In this document: in pieces, positions 1-8,878 of the stretch
Position numbering within the stretch: the stretch's first letter is position 1
Layout: every line of letters begins with the position of its first letter
Notes under the pieces: model-generated
What the model saw: only the letters and a program-made list of their open reading frames with translations
Databases searched by the model: none
Told to the model about the DNA's origin: nothing
Origin: a virus
Virus record (IMG/VR): IMGVR_UViG_3300020438_005126
Span: 1 to 24,737 of that record
Direction: 5' to 3' (one strand)
DNA length: 24,737 nucleotides
Position numbers and translations under genes: made by a program

Positions 1-3000
1 GAGCAGTTAAGGATTCTCCTTCAACTGTACTAAGTGTTACTGCAACATCTGCAGTTGATAATACATTTACAGTAGCAAGTACTTCTGCACTTGTTGCAAA
101 CATGGCTGTTAGATTTACATCAGGTACAATTGGAAATGTATTTGAAGGTGCAACATATTATATTAAAACAGTTACTAACGCAACGCAGTTTACTATTTCT
201 ATAGCGCCAGCAGGAACTGAATTTGTTCCTACAACTGCTACAGGAACTATGGTTGGTAGAGCAGCAGCAATTGCTCCTAACACAACATATTGGTATCAAG
301 TAGCCAGCGGTTTTGCTTGGCAAGGTACATGGACTGATGATAATGGATATTTTGTAGGTGACGTTGTACGCTTTGGTTCAAACAGTTATATCTGTATACT
401 AAATCATAGATCAGAAGGTGACGATGGATCAACAGTAGGCGCAGCAGGTGGCGGTGCAGACAATTCAAGACCAGATCAAGATATTTCAGGAACGTATTGG
501 AATGCATTTACAATTGGTAGTGATGTTTCAGTATTGACAACCGAAGGTGATATGGTTTACTACTCAGGTGCTGGACCAACAAGACTTCCGATTGGAGAAG
601 AAGGACAAGTTCTAGTATCAACAGGAACACTTCCAGAATGGAAATCATTAGGAAAAACAGATCAAATCTATTACGTTGCTCCGCACGGAACAGATGGACT
701 TTCACCAGTTCACGGTTCATCACTTGATAGACCATTTAAAACAATTAGATATGCTTGTGAACAAATAGAAGATGGACCAAGAAATCCTAACGCACAGAAT
801 TTGTTAGAAAGAAATAGAATATTCTTACAAAGAGAAACTTCAAGTTGGATCCAATATCAAGTTGCTAACGCTGGCGGCTCTGGTATTTGGAACGGTTTTG
901 ATTTCGACGAATACAAGTGTGAAAGAGACGTTGGTTTTATAATTGATAGAATTATTTGGGATCTTGGACACGGCGGAAATTTAAAAGTACGTGCAGCAGC
1001 ACTATCGTTTGTTAACGGATTTAGTGCAGATGGTGAATTTTCAGCATCGTCAGAAGATAAAGTTTATGGTGGTGCAGGACTTGCAGCAGAAGCTCAACAG
1101 TCTGTAGCAGCATACACATATCTAGAAACAATTATGGGTAATGTATTAGCAAATACAGCACCAGCAGTTGCATATCAAGATGCTACTGACTCAACAGCAG
1201 TTGCAGACCAATACTTTAACACTGCTATTGTAACTGAAACAGGTGTTACTACAACTGTAGGATCACTGTTAAAGATTGTAACAGATACTGTTACAGCAGG
1301 CGACACAAGTGCAATTCCAGAAAGAATTGTACCTAATGCATTAGTGTATGTAAAAGCAGGACAGTACAAAGAAATATTACCTATCATTGTTCCAGCAGAA
1401 GTTTGTATATTAGGTGATGAAGTTAGAACAGTAAACGTTGATGCGGCTGACGCAACTGAAAGCGGTACTGACATAACTGATTCGTACTACTCTATAGAAA
1501 CTTTGAAACACTTGAAAGGATTCATTGACAATGTTGTACAAGGTACAACAGTAACTCCTACTACAGGAAACACAACTACACAAGACCAAACATGGCCTGT
1601 AGCAGACGATACCGAAACACCAGCACTTACAGCGAAGTTAGCCGATGTAATCATGGAGCAAATTGATTTTAAACTTGGTGTAAAACATACAACCAATTTA
1701 ACAGAGCCAACAGGATACAATGCGGGTTACTTGGCAGGTTATGGTACCGCTAAAGAAAACGTTACTGAAAATAAAAAATTCCTACAAGAAGAAGTTATTC
1801 AGTATATTACAAATAACTATCCAACTTTAAAATACAGTAAAACTAAATGTAGACAAGATGTTGGTTACATTGTAGATGCTTTAAGTTATGATTTAACTTA
1901 TGGTGGAAATTATCAAACACTAAATGCAGCAAAAGCATATTGGGATGGAGAAAGTTCTACAAGTGCATTGAATAGTAATGCAGTTACACAAACTATTGCA
2001 GCATACAATTACTTAAAAACAATATTAGGACAAATTGTAAGGAACCAAGCAATTACACCTTTACAAACTAATACTCCACGTTATCTTAATTCAGATGCAG
2101 GTGCTACACCTGCAACGCTTGTAGCAGATAACTTTGATATTATACTTAATACACTTGCTGGTGATTCAACAGGAGCAGACTTACCGTTTGTTACTGTAAC
2201 TACAACAGCATCAAATGTTATTACAACAAGTGCAGCACACGGATTACAAGTTGGCGATGCATTTATTCCTTTAGAAAGTTCAAATAACTTAGTAGCAAAT
2301 ACAAAATATTGGATTATAAGCAGACCAGCAGCAACTACTTTCACAGTTAGTTTAACACTTGGTGGAAGTGTTGTTACATTAACAGACGCAACAGGACTAA
2401 GTGTACCAGCTCACGTTGAGAACTATCCAGCACTAACGAATGCTGTAAGTTCAACAACAGCACTTATCACCGCTGCAGAGACCTTAGATGCGCAGCAAGA
2501 GGCCCTTGCAACACTGGTTACTACTTACATTACTAACAACTTTCCTACACTTACATATGATTCTGCTAAGTGTAAAAGAGATACAAGATTAATTCTCGAA
2601 GCAGTTATGTTTGACTTTATGTTAGGTGCTGGAGCATCTAACGCAGACTCAACAAATTTTGCAACACACATTGCAGCAATAGCATATTTGCGTAGTACTT
2701 CAAGCGATGTATACACTAAAGGACAGAAAGCCGCTACTAGAGCGTCTTTCAAATATCTAGCAAGTGTAATTGCTGCTGATACTGCAACATACTTAAACAG
2801 TGATGCAACAGCCGCAGCAAGAGTTGCGTTGTTGATGGATAAATTAGACACAATATTCTTTAGTGCAACAAACGAAGGAGATGTTTGTGCAACTGATATT
2901 AGAAACAGAGACTATGCTAGATTAAAACTTGAAGAAAATAGAGCATTTATTAAAGCAGAAGTTGCTGCATATATCGATCAAACATTTAGCGATACTGCAA

Positions 3001-6000
3001 CAGCAACAGACGCTGGTTTAAATTCAGTAACAATTTCTGATACTAGTTGGTTAGTAAGGAATGTTGCAATACAATTTACAGGAACTGTAATTGGTGGATT
3101 AGCAACAGGCACAACTTATTATGTAAAAGAAATTATTAATGCAACTTCGTTTACTGTAAGCACAACTAGAGACGGTGCTAATGCACTTGGATTATCAACT
3201 GCATCAGGCGGCGCAATGGGCGTTGAAATAGTTTATAGCGAAACAGCATGTGCTAGAGATGTAGACAAATATATTGATGCAATGAAATGGGATTTACAAT
3301 GGTCTTCAAATTATAAATCAAGATATTGCGCAAGATATTATGCCAATTCAGTTACAGGTAGCATGGAAGAAGATTTCTTCTACTTACGTAACGGAACTGG
3401 TTTACGTAATATGACACTTGACGGATTACGTGGAGACGTATTACCACCAAACGAATATGGAACATCTAGAGTATCAGCAGGTGCTTACGCTTCATTAGAT
3501 CCAGGTTGGGGAGTAGATGACTTCCGTACTTGGATTATTGCACGTTCACCATATGTACAAAACGTTGCAACATTTGGTAATGCTGCTATTGGTCAGAAAA
3601 TTGACGGAGCATTACATGCAGGTGGTAACGATTCAATAGTATCAAACGACTTTACACAATTAATTAGTGATGGTATTGGTGCTTGGGTAGCAAACAATGG
3701 TAGAGCAGAGCTTGTATCAGTGTTTACATATTACTCACACATTGGTTACTTGGCTACAGAAGGTGGAAGAATTAGAGGTACAAACGGTAACAACTCATAC
3801 GGATCGTTTGGTTCAGTAGCAGAAGGATTTGATTCAACTGAAACTCCTGGAACAGCGATTGTTGATAACAGATTACAGTTTGAAGCAACAGTTGGAAGTG
3901 TTATGACTGACACTGCTAATAAAATCCTTAACTTTGAATTTACTAATGCTGGATCAGAATACACTGAAACTGAATGGGGACTATTTGGTGCAGGATCAAA
4001 TGCAACAGCAGAACAAGATAAAGAATTTAGAGATGACTCTGTATTCGAAGTAAGACTTCTTGATAATGTTGATGATTCAACAGCAGCACCAGAAGCAGAA
4101 GGAAACTATGGTGGATTTGGATATATTACAAATTCAAACACTGCACAGGGCGGAACAACATCGCAGATTACAATTGCTGCAACTGATTCTGAAACATCTT
4201 TGGCTTATATAGGTATGAGAGTTTACCTAGATGGTGGTACAGGTGTTGGGCAGTTTGGTAATATTGCAACATATAACTCAGGTACTAAAGTAGCAACTGT
4301 TACAAAACCTTCAACAAGCGCAGCAGGTTGGGATCATATAGTACCAGGTACTACTATTGCAGCACCTGATGCATCAACAACTTATACAATTGAACCTCAA
4401 GTAGCGTTTACTGCACCAACTCATAGTACTACTGCTAGAACTACTAATGGAAGTACAAGTTGGACAGGAATTACATATAGTGAGTTCTATAACACTTATG
4501 CAACTATTTCACAAAACTCAACAACAGGATCTGGATCTGGAGCAACATTTAATGTTACTGCAAAAGGTACTAAGTATAGAGTTGATTTAATTGCTGGCGG
4601 AACTGGATATGCTACAAATGAAGTTTTAACATTTAACGGTGCAGCAGTTGGCGGAACAACCGGTGCAAACAATATTACACTTACAATTACAGCAGTTAAT
4701 GCTTCCTCTGGTGCAATCCTAGCATTTGATAAGGATGGTACAGCACGAGGCGGAACATTTGTTGCAATTAGTAGTGCAAGTGGTACAACAACAAACGCAT
4801 CATTAGATGCTACTACATTTACTGCAGGCACAGCATTACCAGTAAGTGCAACTTGGACAGGAATTGCTGCAGGACGCTTACAAAGAGTTATTAGTGCAGG
4901 AAATTTTGTTGTAGGACGTTCTTACACAATTACAACACCAGGTGACACACCTTGGTTATCAATTGGATCAACTTCAATTGTTACAGGAACAACATTTGTT
5001 GCTACTGGTGTAGGCACATTTACAACAATTGCAGGTGAAGCAAGAGAAAATGCATCAGCAATAGTTGCTATAGCAGGAGGCAGTGGTGTTGATGATGTTG
5101 CTTATTCATTAGACTCTGGTGCAACTTATGTAGCAGGCGGTAATTTACCAAGCACAGGAACTTGGAACGCAATTGGATACGGTGCTGGTAACTTTATGGC
5201 AATCAAAACTGGTACAAACGCAGTTGCACTTTCAATAACTAACGGCGTATCATGGACTTCTCCAGGAACACTACCTAGTGCAACAACTTGGGAAAGCATT
5301 GCATACGGTCAAGGATACTGGGTAGCAGTAGCAAGTGGCGGCACAGCAGCAGCATACTCCAGCGATCTTGGAGTAACATGGACAGCAGCAACTTTACCAA
5401 GCAGCTCAAACTGGAGCAGTGTAACTTATGGTAATAACAGATTCGTTGCAGTTTCATCAACAAACGGAACAGCAGCCGCAGTAAGTATTGACGGTGGAGT
5501 AACATGGTTAGCAAGTACACTTCCGGCTACAGCACAATGGTCTAATATTGAATACGGACAAGGTATGTTTGTAGCAGTAAGCAACGGTGCAAATTATGCT
5601 ACATCACCAGATGGTATTGTTTGGACTGCAAGAACACATGCAGAAAGCAATGGATTAGTAGCAACAGCATTTGGTAATCCACAGCAAGTAGGTAGTTTCT
5701 TAGGAGTTAGACAAGGAAGTGGTAACGGAGCAATGCAAATTAAAGCAGGTGCAACTACTACTGGTAGAGCATTTGTTGCAACTGAAAAAATATTTGCAAT
5801 TAGACTTGTAGAGCCAGGCAGTGGATATAGCACAGCACCTACATTAACTATTACAGATCCTAATAATACATACGAAGCACCTACACAAGTTAGAATTGGT
5901 AAAGGTGCATTAGGTTGCCCATCCTTTACTAATAGAGGAACAGGATATACTTCAGCAAGTGCAGACTTGTTAAGTGGTAACGGTTTTGCAGACTTATTCC

Positions 6001-6788
6001 AAAGCGGACAGTTTGTTGCTGTAAGAAGACTTTCAAAAATTCCAGCAGTAGGATCAAACGTTGTGTTTGGACACTTGCCAGAAAGAACATTTAAACTGGT
6101 ACAGGTTATTTCACTACTAGGTTCGTATGATGGAAGTTACACAGCATTTTTACAAGTTGCACCAGATGTAACAGTATTTGATACACCACCAGATGGAGCA
6201 ACAGTAACTACTAGAATTAGATATTCACAGGTACGTTTGACAGGACACGATTTCCTAGATATTGGTACTGGTGGATTTGCTACTACCAACTATCCTAATA
6301 CACCAACTCAGTTGCCAGATCAAGCAAATGAAACAAAAGATAACAACGGTGGTAGAGTATTCTTTACATCAACTGACCAAGACGGTAACTTTAGAGTTGG
6401 CGACTTGTTTACAATTGAACAATCAACTGGTGTTGCAACATTGAATGCTGATGCATTTAATATTTCAGGACTACAAGAACTTACACTAGGTGAAGTTACA
6501 CTAGGTGGTAACTCTGCAAGTGTACAAGAGTTTAGTACAGATCCATTCTTTAGTGCTAATAGTGATAATATTGTTCCAACGCAGAGAGCAATTAAATCGT
6601 ACATCAGTTCACAAATTGGTGGCGGTGGTGCTTCTCTTAACGTTAACAGTGTAACGGCTGGATTTGTTACAATCCAAAACAACACTATTACTACTACAAC
6701 AGGCGGTGTAATTGAAATGAATGCTAAATTCAACTTTAAAGGTGGCGTTGTGGGCCTTCCTTTAGCATATAATTACTTTTTGAACTAA
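1..6788 (+). CDS. Giant multi-domain tail-fibre/structural protein, 5'-truncated by window edge
   Basis: The frame is open from base 3 with no stop, so the ATG at 102 is internal and the true start lies off the left edge; at least 2,262 residues are encoded here. Domains in order: a beta module ending in a YYIKTV..TxFT strand pair (about 3-270); a beta-helix-like start (YYVAPHGTDG, about 672); four helical modules with a Cys-x-Arg/Gln-Asp signature at 918, 1848, 2571 and 3249; a beta-helix-like region with RNGTGLRNMTLDG (about 3390-3900); about six 42-residue repeats with S.D.G.TW Asp-box-like cores (about 4756-5680); and a C-terminal region with DNIVPTQRAIKSYISSQ (about 6560-6620). I recognise these as features of very large structural ORFs of T4-like cyanophages. 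Probable role: long fibre or tail-decoration protein contacting the host. Family placement is fairly sure; exact virion position and ligand are unknown. Confidence 0.85.
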   Translation, partial: AVKDSPSTVLSVTATSAVDNTFTVASTSALVANMAVRFTSGTIGNVFEGATYYIKTVTNATQFTISIAPAGTEFVPTTATGTMVGRAAAIAPNTTYWYQVASGFAWQGTWTDDNGYFVGDVVRFGSNSYICILNHRSEGDDGSTVGAAGGGADNSRPDQDISGTYWNAFTIGSDVSVLTTEGDMVYYSGAGPTRLPIGEEGQVLVSTGTLPEWKSLGKTDQIYYVAPHGTDGLSPVHGSSLDRPFKTIRYACEQIEDGPRNPNAQNLLERNRIFLQRETSSWIQYQVANAGGSGIWNGFDFDEYKCERDVGFIIDRIIWDLGHGGNLKVRAAALSFVNGFSADGEFSASSEDKVYGGAGLAAEAQQSVAAYTYLETIMGNVLANTAPAVAYQDATDSTAVADQYFNTAIVTETGVTTTVGSLLKIVTDTVTAGDTSAIPERIVPNALVYVKAGQYKEILPIIVPAEVCILGDEVRTVNVDAADATESGTDITDSYYSIETLKHLKGFIDNVVQGTTVTPTTGNTTTQDQTWPVADDTETPALTAKLADVIMEQIDFKLGVKHTTNLTEPTGYNAGYLAGYGTAKENVTENKKFLQEEVIQYITNNYPTLKYSKTKCRQDVGYIVDALSYDLTYGGNYQTLNAAKAYWDGESSTSALNSNAVTQTIAAYNYLKTILGQIVRNQAITPLQTNTPRYLNSDAGATPATLVADNFDIILNTLAGDSTGADLPFVTVTTTASNVITTSAAHGLQVGDAFIPLESSNNLVANTKYWIISRPAATTFTVSLTLGGSVVTLTDATGLSVPAHVENYPALTNAVSSTTALITAAETLDAQQEALATLVTTYITNNFPTLTYDSAKCKRDTRLILEAVMFDFMLGAGASNADSTNFATHIAAIAYLRSTSSDVYTKGQKAATRASFKYLASVIAADTATYLNSDATAAARVALLMDKLDTIFFSATNEGDVCATDIRNRDYARLKLEENRAFIKAEVAAYIDQTFSDTATATDAGLNSVTISDTSWLVRNVAIQFTGTVIGGLATGTTYYVKEIINATSFTVSTTRDGANALGLSTASGGAMGVEIVYSETACARDVDKYIDAMKWDLQWSSNYKSRYCARYYANSVTGSMEEDFFYLRNGTGLRNMTLDGLRGDVLPPNEYGTSRVSAGAYASLDPGWGVDDFRTWIIARSPYVQNVATFGNAAIGQKIDGALHAGGNDSIVSNDFTQLISDGIGAWVANNGRAELVSVFTYYSHIGYLATEGGRIRGTNGNNSYGSFGSVAEGFDSTETPGTAIVDNRLQFEATVGSVMTDTANKILNFEFTNAGSEYTETEWGLFGAGSNATAEQDKEFRDDSVFEVRLLDNVDDSTAAPEAEGNYGGFGYITNSNTAQGGTTSQITIAATDSETSLAYIGMRVYLDGGTGVGQFGNIATYNSGTKVATVTKPSTSAAGWDHIVPGTTIAAPDASTTYTIEPQVAFTAPTHSTTARTTNGSTSWTGITYSEFYNTYATISQNSTTGSGSGATFNVTAKGTKYRVDLIAGGTGYATNEVLTFNGAAVGGTTGANNITLTITAVNASSGAILAFDKDGTARGGTFVAISSASGTTTNASLDATTFTAGTALPVSATWTGIAAGRLQRVISAGNFVVGRSYTITTPGDTPWLSIGSTSIVTGTTFVATGVGTFTTIAGEARENASAIVAIAGGSGVDDVAYSLDSGATYVAGGNLPSTGTWNAIGYGAGNFMAIKTGTNAVALSITNGVSWTSPGTLPSATTWESIAYGQGYWVAVASGGTAAAYSSDLGVTWTAATLPSSSNWSSVTYGNNRFVAVSSTNGTAAAVSIDGGVTWLASTLPATAQWSNIEYGQGMFVAVSNGANYATSPDGIVWTARTHAESNGLVATAFGNPQQVGSFLGVRQGSGNGAMQIKAGATTTGRAFVATEKIFAIRLVEPGSGYSTAPTLTITDPNNTYEAPTQVRIGKGALGCPSFTNRGTGYTSASADLLSGNGFADLFQSGQFVAVRRLSKIPAVGSNVVFGHLPERTFKLVQVISLLGSYDGSYTAFLQVAPDVTVFDTPPDGATVTTRIRYSQVRLTGHDFLDIGTGGFATTNYPNTPTQLPDQANETKDNNGGRVFFTSTDQDGNFRVGDLFTIEQSTGVATLNADAFNISGLQELTLGEVTLGGNSASVQEFSTDPFFSANSDNIVPTQRAIKSYISSQIGGGGASLNVNSVTAGFVTIQNNTITTTTGGVIEMNAKFNFKGGVVGLPLAYNYFLN
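918..3340 (+). repeat. Four degenerate helical modules (CxRD...YDL...GGN) within the giant fibre protein
   Basis: The same protein motif recurs with first Cys codons at 918 (CERDVGFIIDRIIWDL), 1848 (CRQDVGYIVDALSYDL), 2571 (CKRDTRLILEAVMFDF) and 3249 (CARDVDKYIDAMKWDL). Steps are 930, 723 and 678 bases. Copies 2-4 are each preceded by an AY/AYI..tf/yP..Y-type segment or a beta module. Copies 1 and 2 also share a following AAYxYLxTIxGxxxxN helix. The DNA has diverged, so these are old protein-level duplications rather than recent tandem repeats. Confidence 0.8.
4756..5680 (+). repeat. About six beta-propeller-like 42-residue repeats with Asp-box cores
   Basis: Units follow the pattern [F/W]VAV..G...AA.S.D.G.TW....LP....W..I.YG.G. 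They begin near 4756, 5061, 5190, 5317, 5440 and 5566. The first is separated from the second by an insert of about 60 residues (RSYTITTPGDTPWLSIG...), itself a module I know from cyanophage fibres. The S.D.G.TW core resembles the Asp-box of sialidase-type propellers. A six-unit set would suit a propeller fold and possible glycan binding; the fold is inference. Confidence 0.65.
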
Positions 6789-6791
6789 ATA
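6785..6791 (+). promoter_or_regulatory. Possible T4-type late promoter (CTAAATA)
   Basis: CTAAATA overlaps the stop codon of the giant fibre gene, 19 bases before the ATG at 6811, with a GGAG ribosome site (6796-6799) between. It is close to the late motif TATAAATA read by the gp55-type sigma. A 7-base motif in AT-rich DNA can occur by chance. Confidence 0.35.
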
Positions 6792-6810
6792 ACAGTGGAG
6801 AACAAATAAA

Positions 6811-7140
6811 ATGGCAACAGGAAGATTAGGAGCAGTAGATTTAGGTGCGTTAGCGTACACTGATTTATACACAGTTCCGGCAGATACATTTGCAGTGGCT
6901 TCTATTAGCCTTGCTAATAGAACTAGTAGTGCTATTCAAGTTAGAGTAGCAATTACAACAACAGCAGGTCCAGGTGCACCAGCAAATAGCGAGTTCGTCG
7001 AATACGGTACAAGCATTGCAGCAAATGGTGTGTTAGAAAGAACAGGACTTGTTTTAGACACAGGTAAAATTATTAGTATCTATGCTGCTACCGTTGGAAT
7101 CAGCGCAGTAGCAATGGGTATTGAGACAGCAACTGTATAA
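6811..7140 (+). CDS. Small virion/tail-associated structural protein
   Basis: A 109-residue protein starting MATGRLGAVDL, with a GGAG ribosome site 11 bases before the ATG. Its sequence is all beta-type: a TVYTVPA-like first strand (TDLYTVPAD), a middle NRTSSAIQVRVAI strand, an EYGTSIAANGVLERTG turn and a strand ending in IYAATVGISAVAMGIE. I recognise this pattern from small proteins encoded between fibre genes of T4-like marine phages, where it usually appears as a hypothetical structural protein. No catalytic motif, signal peptide or membrane segment is visible. It lies 22 bases after the giant fibre gene and 29 bases before the S74 fibre gene, so it is probably expressed with them as a fibre accessory or decoration subunit. 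Confidence 0.65.
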   Translation: MATGRLGAVDLGALAYTDLYTVPADTFAVASISLANRTSSAIQVRVAITTTAGPGAPANSEFVEYGTSIAANGVLERTGLVLDTGKIISIYAATVGISAVAMGIETATV

Positions 7141-7169
7141 TGATAGGTCGTAACTAAGAGGAAAACTAA

Positions 7170-8042
7170 ATGGCAAGAAAGATAACAACAGGTGAAGTTG
7201 GTGGTGCATTCGGTGGAATTAACATTACGAATACTACTATTAGCGCAGCACCAGGTCTAGACATTACTATTGATCCTCAAGGATCTGGTAGAGTTAACAT
7301 ACAAGCAAATACGCATTTAGGGTTACAATCTGATTTAAGATTTGGTGACTCAGATGATACAAACTATGTTGCTTTTAAAGCACCTACAACTATTGCAAGT
7401 GATGTTACATGGACTTTACCAGCAGCAGATGCAACAGTATCAGGATATGCTCTAGTATCAAACGGTAGTGGAGTGTTATCATGGCAAGCAGCAGGTGCAA
7501 CACACACTGATGAAACAGCAGCAAGTGCAACATATTACCCTGTTATCACAACACAAACTTCAGGGTTTTTAACAGTTACAGACGTATCAACAACAAAATT
7601 AGCATTCCAGCCAAGTACAGGAAAAATGACACTAGGTGGTAACACAGCATCAACAAGTAAAACTACTGGAACACTAGTAGTAACAGGCGGTGTTGGAGTT
7701 TCAGGAGCAATGTATGTAGGTGGAGATATATATTCATATGCATCTTCAGACAAAAGACTAAAAGAAAACCTTGAAAAAATTGATGGCAGTTTAGAAAAAA
7801 TTGCAAAGATTTCAGGATACGAATATAACTGGAACAGCATTGCACAAGAAATGCACCCAGAAAGAACAGAACGTGATTACGGAGTTGTTGCCCAAGAGGT
7901 ACAAGAAGTTCTTCCATCAGCAGTAGTAGAAAGAGAAGATGGATATCTTGCTGTAAATTATGAAAGAATTATTCCACTGCTAATAGAATCTATAAAAAGT
8001 TTAAAAGAAGAATTAGATATGATTAAACGAGGAGACGCATAA
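7170..8042 (+). CDS. Tail fibre protein with C-terminal Peptidase_S74 intramolecular chaperone domain
   Basis: A 290-residue fibre subunit. Residues 1-190 are a repetitive beta fibre (GGINITNTTISA, LDITIDPQGSGRVNI, GVLSWQAAG, GGVGVSGAMYVGG). Residues 190-290 are the S74 domain: SDKRLKEN holds the Ser193/Lys198 pair, spaced like the Ser-Lys dyad of the endosialidase chaperone, followed by YEYNW, YGVVAQEVQEVLP and a terminal coiled-coil helix. S74 domains drive trimer folding and then cut themselves off before the Ser, which would release about 98 residues and leave a fibre of about 192. An AGAGG ribosome site precedes the ATG. The stop overlaps the next start (TAATG), indicating translational coupling to the Gly/Cys-rich protein. 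Confidence 0.9.
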   Translation: MARKITTGEVGGAFGGINITNTTISAAPGLDITIDPQGSGRVNIQANTHLGLQSDLRFGDSDDTNYVAFKAPTTIASDVTWTLPAADATVSGYALVSNGSGVLSWQAAGATHTDETAASATYYPVITTQTSGFLTVTDVSTTKLAFQPSTGKMTLGGNTASTSKTTGTLVVTGGVGVSGAMYVGGDIYSYASSDKRLKENLEKIDGSLEKIAKISGYEYNWNSIAQEMHPERTERDYGVVAQEVQEVLPSAVVEREDGYLAVNYERIIPLLIESIKSLKEELDMIKRGDA

Positions 8043-8869
8043 TGCCAGTACAATTATCAGACAAAGGTATAGTATATTCCAATAATCAACATCAATGTAA
8101 AATTGCCGAAGGTTACGAATTTTATGTATATGACGGCGATTGGTGGACACCTTGTAATGGTGGAAGATGTTGTCAATGGTCTGTACCAGCAGGAACTACA
8201 TCAATTAAATTTGAAATACTATCAGGTGGAGGCCCAGGTGGCTCATCAGGCGGTGACTATGATAACGGAATTGGTGGACAGGGCGGAAACTACGCTGTAA
8301 AAACACTACAAAAATCAGTACACAATTTTAGCGATGGCACAAACTACACAATTTGTGCTGCTGGATCTTCAGCATGTAGTTGTTGTTGTAGATGTAACGT
8401 AAACAACCGTCATGGTTGTAGAAGTTACGTTAACGGTACAGGATTAAGTAATTTTTGTGTAACAGGCGGTATGGGCGGTCCTACAGTTTGGGATAAATCA
8501 TCAAACTGTTACAACTGTCACATTGGTAACGTTCAGTGTAACAGAGGTTTATATAACAGTAGTTGGCAAGCAAATGCTTGTAACCAAGCAAGTTATGGCG
8601 CTGATATGACATTTAGAGGAACAGCAGGTTCAATGAATAGACAGTACAACTGTTGTGCTGATTACTTTTCAGTGCAGGGTGGCCCTTCAGGACCATTTGC
8701 AGCACCACACGGAGTAGGTGGCAAACACTGGTGTACAGGTAACTTGGCTTGTTGTTCATCACACGCAGCATTTCCAGGCGGTGGCGGAGCAGGTCACGGT
8801 ATTGGTTCAAGTAGTGCTTGTTGGGGTTCATTCGGTGCAGGCGGATTAGTAAGAGTAACATACAGTTAA
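8042..8869 (+). CDS. Glycine- and cysteine-rich putative receptor-binding adhesin
   Basis: A 275-residue protein with 22 cysteines (8%) and many poly-Gly stretches (GGGPGGSSGG, GIGGQGG, GGMGGP, PGGGGAGHG). The N-terminal third (residues 1-60) includes a WWTP..GGRCCQWSVPAGTTSIKFEILSGGG-type beta segment. The rest alternates Gly-rich turns with Cys-containing loops, including a CSCCCRC cluster (about 112-118), and ends in GAGGLVRVTYS. Gly-rich modules of this kind are known from T4-type gp38 adhesins, whose poly-Gly helices pack into a tip domain; homology to gp38 is not shown here. The cysteine load is very unlike its neighbours. It is coupled to the S74 fibre upstream (TAATG, GAGGAG ribosome site about 8 bases before) and sits before a chaperone-like gene. 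Disulphide or metal binding is open. Confidence 0.6.
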   Translation: MPVQLSDKGIVYSNNQHQCKIAEGYEFYVYDGDWWTPCNGGRCCQWSVPAGTTSIKFEILSGGGPGGSSGGDYDNGIGGQGGNYAVKTLQKSVHNFSDGTNYTICAAGSSACSCCCRCNVNNRHGCRSYVNGTGLSNFCVTGGMGGPTVWDKSSNCYNCHIGNVQCNRGLYNSSWQANACNQASYGADMTFRGTAGSMNRQYNCCADYFSVQGGPSGPFAAPHGVGGKHWCTGNLACCSSHAAFPGGGGAGHGIGSSSACWGSFGAGGLVRVTYS

Positions 8870-8878
8870 GGATTAAAC

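Noticed and set aside
102-104. ATG at 102 as the start of the giant protein
   Set aside because: The frame is open back to base 3 and encodes a continuous beta module like the one near 3009-3200, so the start is off the window.
918-5680. CRISPR-like or tandem DNA repeats in the fibre gene
   Set aside because: The periodicity exists only at protein level, with diverged DNA and unit sizes of about 126 or 700-900 bases.
6262-6444. Plus-strand 60-codon frame inside the fibre gene
   Set aside because: It is out of frame with conserved fibre C-terminal sequence and shows no motif or ribosome site.
120-6733. Many opposite-strand frames of 70-140 codons within the giant fibre gene
   Set aside because: They lie wholly inside a well-supported repetitive gene, have low-complexity translations and no ribosome sites; they are shadows of its biased codon use.
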